A DNA stretch of 64,000 bases from Bacteroidia bacterium 43-41 (GTDB taxonomy: Bacteria; Bacteroidota; Bacteroidia; Bacteroidales; Dysgonomonadaceae). The stretch lies in assembly GCA_001898165.1 (NCBI GenBank), contig MKTD01000041.1, positions 36,298 to 100,297 on the forward strand. The letters are read 5' to 3'. Below, piece by piece: positions 17,930-29,266 of this stretch (its first letter is position 1; every line of letters starts with the position of its first letter). The position numbers were made by a program, and so were the translations under genes. The notes under the pieces are model-generated. The model searched no databases, had not been told where the DNA came from, and saw only the letters and a list, made by a program, of their open reading frames with translations.

Positions 17930-18790
17930 ATGAAAAAATCGACCCTGTTTTCAACCGTAGTTTTGTTCGCTATTTTTTTCGGAACGCTTTTTTCCTGCAA
18001 AAAAACGGCACAAACTTCCACGCAACTAGTTTTCGACAGTATTGTAGTTAAAGAACAAATTCCTCTACTCGAAACGAATGACACCACACTGCCTTTTGCC
18101 GACGTGAAAGTAAGCTTTACCTATCCGGTGAAGTTTGGCAATAAAGAAGACCTTGCCCGTTTACAACAAATTTTTGTCGGCACGTTTTTCAACAGCCTCA
18201 ACCTCGACACCCTTTCTCCCCGAGAAGCTGTTGATGCGTATCTTGCCGATTATAAAAAGGAATATAAATCATTATCCAGCACCTATTATTCCGAAAAAAG
18301 CCAACTTCCAAAAGGTGAAACGCCCATGTGGTACTGGTATTATATGTACAATACCAATAAAGTGATGTTCCAGAATGATTCGTTGTTGAGCTACGCTGTA
18401 GAGTACAGCGATTATACGGGTGGTGCGCACGGTTCGTACAGAATTACATACACGAACATCGATCTGGCTGAGTTGACAACTGTTTCGGAAGAAGATATTT
18501 TTGTTCCTAATTATAAAAAACCGCTCACAGAGATCATAATTAACCGGTTGATGGCTCAACACCATGTTACCGTTCCCGATTCGTTAATCAATTTAGGATT
18601 TTTCGATCTGGACGAACTCATTCCAAACAACAATTTTTGGTTGAGTGATAAGGGGATTCACTATTCGTACAATCAATATGAGATTGCACCATACTCGATG
18701 GGCGTGATTGACGTGGATATTCCCTACGAAAATTTGTCAGCTATCCTCAAGCCGGATAACGTGATTCAAAAATTCTTTCCAACCAAATAG
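17930..18790 (+). CDS. DUF3298 (RsiV-type fold) lipoprotein
   Basis: 286 residues. Lipobox ending in Cys23 after FFGTLF. The C-terminal region contains YSDYTGGAHGSYRITYTNID and ELTTVSEEDIFV, the hallmark of the DUF3298/RsiV domain, with the expected TGGAHG motif. Proteins with this domain include RsiV, which binds lysozyme; whether this lipoprotein does so is unknown. It follows the DUF4831 gene by 43 nt. Confidence 0.78.
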   Translation: MKKSTLFSTVVLFAIFFGTLFSCKKTAQTSTQLVFDSIVVKEQIPLLETNDTTLPFADVKVSFTYPVKFGNKEDLARLQQIFVGTFFNSLNLDTLSPREAVDAYLADYKKEYKSLSSTYYSEKSQLPKGETPMWYWYYMYNTNKVMFQNDSLLSYAVEYSDYTGGAHGSYRITYTNIDLAELTTVSEEDIFVPNYKKPLTEIIINRLMAQHHVTVPDSLINLGFFDLDELIPNNNFWLSDKGIHYSYNQYEIAPYSMGVIDVDIPYENLSAILKPDNVIQKFFPTK

Positions 18791-18863
18791 CGTGAGGCTT
18801 GCATAAACAAAACCACACAAAGTTTGTTTATCAATGGAAGAGAAACAGTAATAGATATTTATC

Positions 18864-20315
18864 ATGCAAGAATTAGATCAAGATCAGATATTAACCGACT
18901 TAACCACTCAAGATTACAAATATGGGTTCGTTACAGACGTTGAAACATATACAATTGAAAAAGGACTGAATGAACACATTGTCCGGTTGATTTCCTCGAA
19001 GAAAAATGAACCGGAGTGGTTGTTGGAATTTCGGTTGAAAGCATATCGCCATTGGTTGACAATGAAATTGCCCGACTGGGCACAGTTGAATATTCCGGAA
19101 ATAGATTTTCAGGACATCATTTATTATGCAGACCCGACTAATAAAAAGGTTCCAAAATCGTTGGACGAAGTAGATCCGGAATTACTAAAAACATTTGAAC
19201 GATTAGGAATTCCGCTCAATGAGCAAAAGCAACTAACGGGCGTAGCCGTGGATGCCGTTATGGACAGTGTTTCCATTAAAACTACCTTCAAGGAGGTTCT
19301 TGCCGAAAAAGGGATTATTTTCAGTTCGTTCAGCGAAGCAGTGAAAAATCATCCCGACCTGGTAAAAAAATACCTGGCTACTGTGGTTCCGTACAAGGAT
19401 AACTTTTACGCGGCATTAAATTCTGCCGTTTTCAGTGACGGCTCGTTCGTGTATGTTCCAAAGGGAGTTCGTTGCCCGATGGAATTATCTACCTATTTCC
19501 GTATAAACGCGCAGAACACCGGCCAGTTTGAGCGTACCCTTATTGTTGCCGACGATAACTCATACGTAAGCTATCTTGAAGGATGCACAGCCCCCATGCG
19601 TGACGAGAATCAGCTGCACGCGGCAGTTGTGGAGATCATAGCCCTCGAAAATGCCGAAGTGAAATATTCAACAGTCCAAAACTGGTATCCGGGCGATAAA
19701 AACGGAAAGGGAGGAGTTTACAACTTTGTTACGAAACGCGGTATCTGCAAAGGCAATAATTCGAAGATCTCGTGGACACAGGTTGAAACCGGTTCGGCCA
19801 TTACGTGGAAATATCCCTCCTGCATTATGGCAGGCGATAACTCCGTAGGAGAATTTTATTCGGTGGCCGTTACCAACAACTTTCAACAAGCCGATACAGG
19901 AACAAAAATGATTCATCTGGGCAAAAACACCCGGAGCCGCATCGTATCCAAAGGAATTTCGGGGGGGAGCAGCCAGAACAGCTATCGGGGATTGGTGAAG
20001 GTTTCAAAAAAAGCGACCAACGCGCGAAATCACTCGCAGTGTGATAGCTTGTTGCTTACCGATCATTGCGGAGCCCACACTTTCCCTTATACCGATATTC
20101 AGAATCCTACAGCCATTTTGGAACACGAGGCTACCACTTCAAAAATCAGTGAAGATCAGGTTTTCTACTGCAATCAACGCGGATTGGGCGAAGAGGAAGC
20201 CATCGGATTAATCGTGAACGGGTACGTGAAAGAGGTGGTTAACAAACTTCCGATGGAATTTGCCGTTGAAGCGCAAAAACTTCTGCAGATCAGCCTGGAA
20301 GGCAGCGTGGGATAA
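18864..20315 (+). CDS. sufB: Fe-S cluster assembly scaffold SufB
   Basis: 483 residues, full family length. Typical stretches: [67 protein letters not shown]-type region and [20 protein letters not shown] with the scaffold cysteines; C-terminus [20 protein letters not shown]. SufB forms the SufBC2D scaffold. In Bacteroidetes sufC, sufD and sufS usually follow immediately; here the CRISPR array begins about 150 bp after the stop and none of them appears in the window. Confidence 0.96.
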   Translation: MQELDQDQILTDLTTQDYKYGFVTDVETYTIEKGLNEHIVRLISSKKNEPEWLLEFRLKAYRHWLTMKLPDWAQLNIPEIDFQDIIYYADPTNKKVPKSLDEVDPELLKTFERLGIPLNEQKQLTGVAVDAVMDSVSIKTTFKEVLAEKGIIFSSFSEAVKNHPDLVKKYLATVVPYKDNFYAALNSAVFSDGSFVYVPKGVRCPMELSTYFRINAQNTGQFERTLIVADDNSYVSYLEGCTAPMRDENQLHAAVVEIIALENAEVKYSTVQNWYPGDKNGKGGVYNFVTKRGICKGNNSKISWTQVETGSAITWKYPSCIMAGDNSVGEFYSVAVTNNFQQADTGTKMIHLGKNTRSRIVSKGISGGSSQNSYRGLVKVSKKATNARNHSQCDSLLLTDHCGAHTFPYTDIQNPTAILEHEATTSKISEDQVFYCNQRGLGEEEAIGLIVNGYVKEVVNKLPMEFAVEAQKLLQISLEGSVG

Positions 20316-20462
20316 TTTGCATTGTTGGCCGCGGAGGAAATCACACTTCCAGGTAAAAACAAAATAGAGACCATTAGGCCTTGGCTATTGGTAGGCCAGC
20401 GAACTTTTCGATGCACCCGGTAACGACATTCTGGGTTAACCTATTTGCTCCGCACAGAATTC
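20316..20462. other. junction between sufB and the CRISPR island
   Basis: 147 bp with no ORF, no recognisable sufC start, no IS end and no tRNA piece. A short inverted GGCC pair (AGGCC...GGCC, about 20374-20395) is the only structure I see. It is the left boundary of the CRISPR-Cas island. Confidence 0.4.
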
Positions 20463-20499
20463 CATATTAGCTTTATTTTACTGGAGATAGTTTTGGAAG
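20463..20499 (-). repeat. degenerate trailer-end CRISPR repeat
   Basis: Spaced exactly one repeat plus a 35-bp spacer from the first intact repeat. The right two thirds match (GGAGATAGTT, TGGAAG), the left third (20463-20470) has diverged. Decayed repeats mark the oldest, leader-distal end, so the leader is at the other end, near 28.2 kb. Confidence 0.85.
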
Positions 20500-20534
20500 T
20501 TAGTTCTTCCAATCGTACCATACTGGAATTGAAA

Positions 20535-23500
20535 GTTTCAATCCTTATTTTCGTGGAGATAGTTCTGGAAGTATGATTAATTGTGCTTTTGGGATATGAT
20601 ATGCCTGTTTCAATCCTTATTTTCGTGGAGATAGTTCTGGAAGAGTATATATATTTAATACAACAACTATATATTTAGTGTTTCAATCCTTATTTTCGTG
20701 GAGATAGTTCTGGAAGTCCATTTTTGATTACGCCTATACTTACGTCCATTCGTTTCAATCCTTATTTTCGTGGAGATAGTTCTGGAAGTAGGAGAGGATC
20801 CCCAATTTATATTTACAAACGATTGTTTCAATCCTTATTTTCGTGGAGATAGTTCTGGAAGTGAAACAGGATCAGCAGCCGCACCATTGATGTCTGGTTT
20901 CAATCCTTATTTTCGTGGAGATAGTTCTGGAAGTTTTATTTTACACTTATACGTGTCGTGCGCAACTTTGTTTCAATCCTTATTTTCGTGGAGATAGTTC
21001 TGGAAGCTTTCAGCCCGTCAACCACTTCATGGAGTGAACAGAAGTTTCAATCCTTATTTTCGTGGAGATAGTTCTGGAAGAAGCCAAGAAGCATCCTTCG
21101 CAAAATCTCACCTCGGTTTCAATCCTTATTTTCGTGGAGATAGTTCTGGAAGACCTTTTCCGTGGCTCTATCAAAATTTCAAAGAACTAGTTTCAATCCT
21201 TATTTTCGTGGAGATAGTTCTGGAAGATAGCTACCTGATAATTAGTATGTCCGACACTGTGAGTTTCAATCCTTATTTTCGTGGAGATAGTTCTGGAAGT
21301 TTGATGTTTATTATGGATCAGCCAAAACGACAGAATGTTTCAATCCTTATTTTCGTGGAGATAGTTCTGGAAGAACTCGGGGCTGATGACGCTTTGAAAG
21401 CTCAAATAAGTTTCAATCCTTATTTTCGTGGAGATAGTACTGGAAGAGGGAATACCAGAATCGGAATGGGATGAAAAGAGTAGTTTCAATCCTTATTTTC
21501 GTGGAGATAGTTCTGGAAGTCGAGCTTGAGGGATACTTTTTCAAAACCTTCATAGTTTCAATCCTTATTTTCGTGGAGATAGTTCTGGAAGCTCTTGATA
21601 CGGTCGTAACTTCATCTATAATTTTGTGTTTCAATCCTTATTTTCGTGGAGATAGTTCTGGAAGAGATGGAAGAAAGAAGCGGACGAGCAGTCGCTGCAT
21701 GTTTCAATCCTTATTTTCGTGGAGATAGTTCTGGAAGTATTCCAAAACGACCCGTCGGCAAAACAAGAATTTTGTTTCAATCCTTATTTTCGTGGAGATA
21801 GTTCTGGAAGCTTCCTCGCTGATGTCCTTGATTTCGCTTTGGTTCTGTTTCAATCCTTATTTTCGTGGAGATAGTTCTGGAAGTGCGCTTTCCAGCGTTC
21901 CTCTTTTGGCGTGGTAAGAGTTTCAATCCTTATTTTCGTGGAGATAGTTCTGGAAGACAGAGGTGGAAATACATGCAAGATATAGAATTCAGTTTCAATC
22001 CTTATTTTCGTGGAGATAGTTCTGGAAGATATCGTCAAGTTTCTTTTCTAAGTTTCGCATAAAGTTTCAATCCTTATTTTCGTGGAGATAGTTCTGGAAG
22101 AGTATGTCCAGTGGTGGATAAGCAATCAATTTTAAAACGTTTCAATCCTTATTTTCGTGGAGATAGTTCTGGAAGTGCGGCACTTGCATAGAACGAAAAG
22201 AAGCATTTTAGTTTCAATCCTTATTTTCGTGGAGATAGTTCTGGAAGTGGAAATAAAGGTACCCGTACACCCGCGGCGGTTAAGTTTCAATCCTTATTTT
22301 CGTGGAGATAGTTCTGGAAGTTTTCTTGAGTTTTTTAGTTGTTTTATTAATACCCGTTTCAATCCTTATTTTCGTGGAGATAGTTCTGGAAGACATCACT
22401 CACTCCCTCTTTTATTTCGTTTTTGCTAGTTTCAATCCTTATTTTCGTGGAGATAGTTCTGGAAGTTCAACGTGTTTGCTCATGCAGATTTCTTCAATAT
22501 GTTTCAATCCTTATTTTCGTGGAGATAGTTCTGGAAGTTCAACGTGTTTGCTCATGCAGATTTCTTCAATATGTTTCAATCCTTATTTTCGTGGAGATAG
22601 TTCTGGAAGTTCAACGTATTTGCTCATGCAGATTTCTTCAATATGTTTCAATCCTTATTTTCGTGGAGATAGTTCTGGAAGACTGTTTCGGAAAATCACA
22701 AGTCAATGAAGATTTAGTTTCAATCCTTATTTTCGTGGAGATAGTTCTGGAAGTGGGAAGTCTTGACTTGCAGGTATAGTGCAGTATAAGTTTCAATCCT
22801 TATTTTCGTGGAGATAGTTCTGGAAGATGTACGTCAGGAGTTGGCGGAAACTCAACAGCAAAGTTTCAATCCTTATTTTCGTGGAGATAGTTCTGGAAGA
22901 AACAACCTCGTCATCTTTTATGTCATTTGCCTTAAGTTTCAATCCTTATTTTCGTGGAGATAGTTCTGGAAGTTGTTGCAATTCTATTGCTTCAAGGTTT
23001 TGAGCGTGGTTTCAATCCTTATTTTCGTGGAGATAGTTCTGGAAGCAAATCGGATGGCAGGTAGTATGGTGTCGTGGAATAGTTTCAATCCTTATTTTCG
23101 TGGAGATAGTTCTGGAAGTTGGATAGTGCCGATAAGCCATTTAACCCTATTTTGGTTTCAATCCTTATTTTCGTGGAGATAGTTCTGGAAGCTTTTTTGG
23201 GTTTCAGCTCCTTACCCCTGCCCTTCAGTTTCAATCCTTATTTTCGTGGAGATAGTTCTGGAAGAATGTTATTAACGATTGACCTGTACATCGTGAGGTT
23301 TGTTTCAATCCTTATTTTCGTGGAGATAGTTCTGGAAGAGCCTAATTAAAGCAATAACTTCGCCCTGCCTATCCGTTTCAATCCTTATTTTCGTGGAGAT
23401 AGTTCTGGAAGTAACACCAAGTCACCGCTTGCCAAATTGGGATGGGGTTTCAATCCTTATTTTCGTGGAGATAGTTCTGGAAGAATATTTCTAATTTTAT

Positions 23501-26500
23501 TTTACCGGTATCAGGGTGGTTTCAATCCTTATTTTCGTGGAGATAGTTCTGGAAGAATTCACGCCCTTCCCGTTCGCCTTTTATTAATTTGTTTCAATCC
23601 TTATTTTCGTGGAGATAGTTCTGGAAGAACTTTGTTTTTTATGATTAATCTTTCAAGGCTTTTGTTTCAATCCTTATTTTCGTGGAGATAGTTCTGGAAG
23701 GTTGCGGCGCCTTATCAAGCCACCTCGCCGCAACCGGTTTCAATCCTTATTTTCGTGGAGATAGTTCTGGAAGATTTCTTTTTCATATCTTTATTTTTTA
23801 ATTTGTTTTGTTTCAATCCTTATTTTCGTGGAGATAGTTCTGGAAGAAACTTAACGCCGTTCAATCGTGCCTTGTAATCGAGTTTCAATCCTTATTTTCG
23901 TGGAGATAGTTCTGGAAGAGCAGAAAGGAATATTACCTCTATTACGTCATTTTGTTTCAATCCTTATTTTCGTGGAGATAGTTCTGGAAGCTCATTCCTT
24001 TACCTTCTTTTAATATGTCTTTCACGGTTTCAATCCTTATTTTCGTGGAGATAGTTCTGGAAGCGCAATGGGTGAAAGATATTGCGATGCAATTTTTTGG
24101 TTTCAATCCTTATTTTCGTGGAGATAGTTCTGGAAGAACTTTGTTTTTTATGATTAATCTTTCAAGGCTTTTGTTTCAATCCTTATTTTCGTGGAGATAG
24201 TTCTGGAAGTGTTGTTTTCCGCAATCTTCCGCTCCTTAATCTCGTGTTTCAATCCTTATTTTCGTGGAGATAGTTCTGGAAGGCTTGACTTGAAAGTTAG
24301 AGAATTCGAGTTTAATTCGTTTCAATCCTTATTTTCGTGGAGATAGTTCTGGAAGTAGTATGCCATTACGTGTTTGCCAAATATTTTCAGTGTTTCAATC
24401 CTTATTTTCGTGGAGATAGTTCTGGAAGCTGGAACTATTTGTATGGAAAATAATTGCAACTTTTGTTTCAATCCTTATTTTCGTGGAGATAGTTCTGGAA
24501 GTTGAAAAGTGGGCGATGAAAAAATTCACGGAAAGGGAGTTTCAATCCTTATTTTCGTGGAGATAGTTCTGGAAGAGTGCGGTTCTCGATATCCTTGATT
24601 CCGGAGCATATGTTTCAATCCTTATTTTCGTGGAGATAGTTCTGGAAGTACTTCCGATATCTTTTCGAGTATTTTCATTTTCTAGTTTCAATCCTTATTT
24701 TCGTGGAGATAGTTCTGGAAGTGCAAAGCCTTGACCCGCTTTGCAGGGTATTATGCGTTTCAATCCTTATTTTCGTGGAGATAGTTCTGGAAGAACTATA
24801 TTTTTTCACCTCAACCGTGTTTTTTGCTAGTTTCAATCCTTATTTTCGTGGAGATAGTTCTGGAAGATATCTGCTTGGGTTTTTTATTCATTTCAATAAC
24901 GGTTTCAATCCTTATTTTCGTGGAGATAGTTCTGGAAGTTTCTGTAAGTTTCTGATTCTGTATGGAACATAATGTTTCAATCCTTATTTTCGTGGAGATA
25001 GTTCTGGAAGTTTCTTTTTCATATCTTTATTTTTTAATTTTTTTTGTTTCAATCCTTATTTTCGTGGAGATAGTTCTGGAAGTACTTGATATGATGACAA
25101 AGAGCGGTGTCAAGTCAAGTTTCAATCCTTATTTTCGTGGAGATAGTTCTGGAAGAGGGATAGAGTTAGATAAGGATTATTACGAACAAGCGTTTCAATC
25201 CTTATTTTCGTGGAGATAGTTCTGGAAGGGTTTCTTTACATACTAACAAGTCTATTGACATGGCGTTTCAATCCTTATTTTCGTGGAGATAGTTCTGGAA
25301 GAAGGTAATTGAATATTATTACATTTCTCACACATATCGTTTCAATCCTTATTTTCGTGGAGATAGTTCTGGAAGCTCTTCATCACATATTTTCTTTATA
25401 TCCGAAAAAGGGTTTCAATCCTTATTTTCGTGGAGATAGTTCTGGAAGCGTTCTACAATTACGATACCAGCTATCCATTTGAAGTTTCAATCCTTATTTT
25501 CGTGGAGATAGTTCTGGAAGTACAACTTGAACATCAAGCTGCCCCGTGTTCAAATGTTTCAATCCTTATTTTCGTGGAGATAGTTCTGGAAGATGATATT
25601 TCAAAATTATATATCTACGATTCAACATGTTTCAATCCTTATTTTCGTGGAGATAGTTCTGGAAGACATTATTTTGATATACCAAAATTAATTGTGTTAA
25701 TGTTTCAATCCTTATTTTCGTGGAGATAGTTCTGGAAGAAAGAGAGCCGTGAATATCATAATATTCATGATAAGTTTCAATCCTTATTTTCGTGGAGATA
25801 GTTCTGGAAGTCCCCCTTTTATCTCGTTCTTTGAATAGATACTGAGTTTCAATCCTTATTTTCGTGGAGATAGTTCTGGAAGCGATTTGATAACAAAGGT
25901 CAAAAACCTTGTTCAAGAGTTTCAATCCTTATTTTCGTGGAGATAGTTCTGGAAGAAACAACCTTTCGCATACTTGTTATGCGCCGGGATGTTTCAATCC
26001 TTATTTTCGTGGAGATAGTTCTGGAAGCGATATTCGGATGTGCGGTGTCGTAGGCGTTGTTCCGTTTCAATCCTTATTTTCGTGGAGATAGTTCTGGAAG
26101 ATATCTTGTACACCCCAGCGTTTGCCCCGGCGCTCGGTTTCAATCCTTATTTTCGTGGAGATAGTTCTGGAAGAGTGCCAGCAAATCACCAGTTTGTCGT
26201 GCAATTCATGGTTTCAATCCTTATTTTCGTGGAGATAGTTCTGGAAGATTATCCAAATCATCAACATCCCAATCACTCTGTAAGTTTCAATCCTTATTTT
26301 CGTGGAGATAGTTCTGGAAGTTCAGTTCAGGGCGTCGCAAAACATAGAGTATTAGGTTTCAATCCTTATTTTCGTGGAGATAGTTCTGGAAGCTGCTCTG
26401 CATTATTTTTTACCCAAACATCCCCGCGTTTCAATCCTTATTTTCGTGGAGATAGTTCTGGAAGAAATGATATTTGATTATAGCTATTTCGTTGAGAAGA

Positions 26501-28208
26501 GTTTCAATCCTTATTTTCGTGGAGATAGTTCTGGAAGTTTGCGATAAGTGAAGAATTAAGGACACAATTAATGTTTCAATCCTTATTTTCGTGGAGATAG
26601 TTCTGGAAGTGGCAAGAGTACTTTTGCCAATACCAGGCGATCCAGTTTCAATCCTTATTTTCGTGGAGATAGTTCTGGAAGATGGCGATGGTGGTGTCAG
26701 CCCGAAATTGACACTCTGGTTTCAATCCTTATTTTCGTGGAGATAGTTCTGGAAGAAATCGGATGGCAGGTAGTATGGTGTCGTGGAGTAGTTTCAATCC
26801 TTATTTTCGTGGAGATAGTTCTGGAAGTTGTGAACAATGATGAAAAGAATATTATGGATAAGTTTCAATCCTTATTTTCGTGGAGATAGTTCTGGAAGAA
26901 CTTTGTTTTTTATGATTAATCTTTCAAGGCTTTTGTTTCAATCCTTATTTTCGTGGAGATAGTTCTGGAAGAGTGAATTTCTATGAGAAACTAATCCACC
27001 TATTAAAGTTTCAATCCTTATTTTCGTGGAGATAGTTCTGGAAGCTGAATTGCTTTGTTGGCATCTTCAATAGCAGTCTGGTTTCAATCCTTATTTTCGT
27101 GGAGATAGTTCTGGAAGAAGCGTGATGTTATTCACCACATTAAGCCTGTAGGGTTTCAATCCTTATTTTCGTGGAGATAGTTCTGGAAGCATGCCTGATA
27201 TTTTACGGTCATTCTCGCCAACCTGTTTCAATCCTTATTTTCGTGGAGATAGTTCTGGAAGTTAGACTGTCTGCGTGACAAAGCTTAGGATTGTGCGTTT
27301 CAATCCTTATTTTCGTGGAGATAGTTCTGGAAGCATCACTTGAACTCAAATTGAGCGTTGTAGTGTAATGTTTCAATCCTTATTTTCGTGGAGATAGTTC
27401 TGGAAGCGAGATGTCCACATAAGCGGTCAGACGCTTCGGTGGTTTCAATCCTTATTTTCGTGGAGATAGTTCTGGAAGTATGTTTCCGTTCAGCACGGAG
27501 AAACACCTTCCTGTGTTTCAATCCTTATTTTCGTGGAGATAGTTCTGGAAGTTTCAACGTGTTTCGAAAATATCTGATCCATAGAAGGTTTCAATCCTTA
27601 TTTTCGTGGAGATAGTTCTGGAAGCGATTGCGAGTTGAGGCGGCCACCGCTCGGGACATAGTTTCAATCCTTATTTTCGTGGAGATAGTTCTGGAAGTAA
27701 TTCTGTTGTCATAGTTGTCATAGTTGTCATAGTGTTTCAATCCTTATTTTCGTGGAGATAGTTCTGGAAGTAATTTCTTCAACTGCAACTACACTGCCCG
27801 TGCTTGGTTTCAATCCTTATTTTCGTGGAGATAGTTCTGGAAGAGCGCGGCCTGCGGGAGATAGTATTTGGTCAAAAAAGTTTCAATCCTTATTTTCGTG
27901 GAGATAGTTCTGGAAGTCGAGATGTCCACATAAGCGGTCAGACGCTTCGGTGGTTTCAATCCTTATTTTCGTGGAGATAGTTCTGGAAGATGTTACAGGA
28001 ACAGGTATTAATGCAAGAATGTACTTGTTTCAATCCTTATTTTCGTGGAGATAGTTCTGGAAGATTTTATTATGTTATTATCATTAACTGGAAGCTTCGT
28101 TTCAATCCTTATTTTCGTGGAGATAGTTCTGGAAGTGGGGGTTGTGTCCTTGATTACCGTTTTCTCGTCGCGTTTCAATCCTTATTTTCGTGGAGATAGT
28201 TCTGGAAG
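20535..28208 (-). CRISPR. type I-B CRISPR array, 106 repeats of 37 bp by hand count
   Basis: On the plus strand each repeat starts GTTTCAATCC and ends AGTTCTGGAAG; 37 bp with 34-38-bp spacers. First intact repeat 20535-20571, last 28172-28208; I counted 106 repeats and 105 spacers. Only repeat 21410-21446 has a change that I noticed (T to A at 21439). The reverse complement ends in ATTGAAAC, the common 8-nt crRNA 5' handle, so transcription runs leftward from the cas4 side. Repeated spacers: three adjacent copies (22466-22500, 22538-22572, 22610-22644, the last with one change); three dispersed identical copies (23628-23663, 24137-24172, 26899-26934); and pairs 23046-23081/26756-26790, 27407-27441/27917-27952 and 23774-23809/25011-25045. 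The open frames across the array are translations of the repeat. Confidence 0.98.
22429..22681 (-). repeat. tandem triplication of one repeat-spacer unit
   Basis: Four repeats enclose three copies of a spacer beginning TTCAACGT. The first two copies are identical; the third (22610-22644) has G to A near its left end. Unit length is 72 bp. This points to slippage or unequal recombination between repeats, not separate acquisition. Confidence 0.85.
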
Positions 28209-28403
28209 CCGTTTATTTTACTATTACATTGGTAATATGACACATATGCACATTTTTGAACGATATGTTTTACATTTTTCAATATGTCAAAGAACGTCGA
28301 TATGATGATTTTTTTAATCATTTCCGAAAAGTTAATATTTTAATAATTAAAAGTATACATACTATTTTTTGTACTTTTGAAATAAATTAGCTCCCGAAAA
28401 ACT
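28209..28403 (-). promoter_or_regulatory. CRISPR leader with candidate promoter
   Basis: About 195 bp of AT-rich DNA between the leader-proximal repeat and the cas4 stop. On the minus strand TTTGACATATTG begins at 28291; 19 nt after TTTGACA comes TATCGTTC (28265-28258), a two-mismatch version of TAnnTTTG. Transcription would start near 28250, about 40 nt before the first repeat. The position next to the least degraded repeats and the crRNA orientation agree. Confidence 0.65.
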
Positions 28404-28976
28404 TCATTTCACGCAAATATTTCTATAGGTGCATCCAATGCATCGTTGTTTATACTTTGTTGCCTTGGGAAAATAATTGTTCAAAATTATTTCATTGACC
28501 CTTTTACAAATATCTCGAACTTCCTGCTTTTCAGCTTCACTTATTTCCACTTCAACCATTTTGTTTGAAGAACGGGTGTACACCAAAAACCCTTTCTTTA
28601 CACTTCTCTGAAAATTTTCTTCAATTAATACTGCATAACATTCCAGTTGAGTACGGTATGTTTCATAAATTCGATCTTCAAATTTAGCAAATTTATAATC
28701 AAGAGGAGCCATAGTTCCATCCTTTAACAATAGAACTTCATCGATGACACCTCTCAACAATTCATTGGCTAAGTATTGATCGGTAAACTTTTCGGTCACA
28801 CCTATCCGTTTACGCAAATATTCTTTATTTTGTTCCAATTTCAGATCATGCAGTTTTCTTCCCCTTTCTACTTTGTAGTGCCGCTCTTCATATTGCGGAA
28901 TACAAAGTACATACTCGTAATAAGTAAATCGGGGACAATAAAGGTATTCAATAATATGTGACGGCGTTACTGACAT
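28404..28976 (-). CDS. cas4: CRISPR-associated exonuclease Cas4
   Basis: 190 residues of the RecB-like nuclease family. An N-terminal Cys in YLYCPRFTYYEYV and a C-terminal CIGCTYRNIC cluster supply the Fe-S ligands; LDYKF near residue 95 and QLECYAVLIEE carry the nuclease motifs II and III. It trims prespacers and helps select the PAM during acquisition with Cas1-Cas2. Last gene of the operon and next to the leader; its start overlaps the cas2 stop by 1 nt. Confidence 0.93.
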   Translation of the reverse strand: MSVTPSHIIEYLYCPRFTYYEYVLCIPQYEERHYKVERGRKLHDLKLEQNKEYLRKRIGVTEKFTDQYLANELLRGVIDEVLLLKDGTMAPLDYKFAKFEDRIYETYRTQLECYAVLIEENFQRSVKKGFLVYTRSSNKMVEVEISEAEKQEVRDICKRVNEIILNNYFPKATKYKQRCIGCTYRNICVK

Positions 28977-29266
28977 CAGAAAAACAGGGCTTTTACTTCG
29001 TCGGTCACCAGTTTCTTATCAAAAGCTTGTCCAAGTAAAACTGTTTGACGAAGTTCATTCTTACTCATTGGAAAAATATAAACCGAATCGGTGTCTTCAT
29101 CAATCAACTCGTTGATGGACAACTCGAGCGTGTCTTTTTCATTTTCATCCAAACTCCCCAAAAATACCGATTTTTGTACTCGATAAAGACCGGATCCCTT
29201 GCATATTTTTGAAACTTTGTTACGAGATTTGTCTTTCTTGATATCGTATAAAACCCAACAAATCAT
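28976..29266 (-). CDS. cas2: CRISPR-associated endoribonuclease Cas2
   Basis: 96 residues, standard length. N-terminal CWVLYDIKKDKSRNKVSKIC with the conserved Asp after the first beta-strand, then GLYRVQKSVFLGSL, typical of Cas2. Structural partner of Cas1 in spacer integration. Overlaps cas1 by 4 nt. Confidence 0.95.
   Translation of the reverse strand: MICWVLYDIKKDKSRNKVSKICKGSGLYRVQKSVFLGSLDENEKDTLELSINELIDEDTDSVYIFPMSKNELRQTVLLGQAFDKKLVTDEVKALFF

Noticed and set aside
20316..20462. Insertion-sequence end or sufC remnant at the island boundary
   Set aside because: No transposase, no terminal inverted repeat and no SufC-like peptide could be read in any frame.
20535..28208. Self-targeting spacers
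   Set aside because: I saw no spacer matching another part of this window by eye, but I could not search systematically, so no claim is made.
20770..28305. Many open frames of 60-150 codons with a repeating FNPYFRGDSSG peptide
   Set aside because: They are translations of the CRISPR repeat in different frames; there is no independent coding signal.
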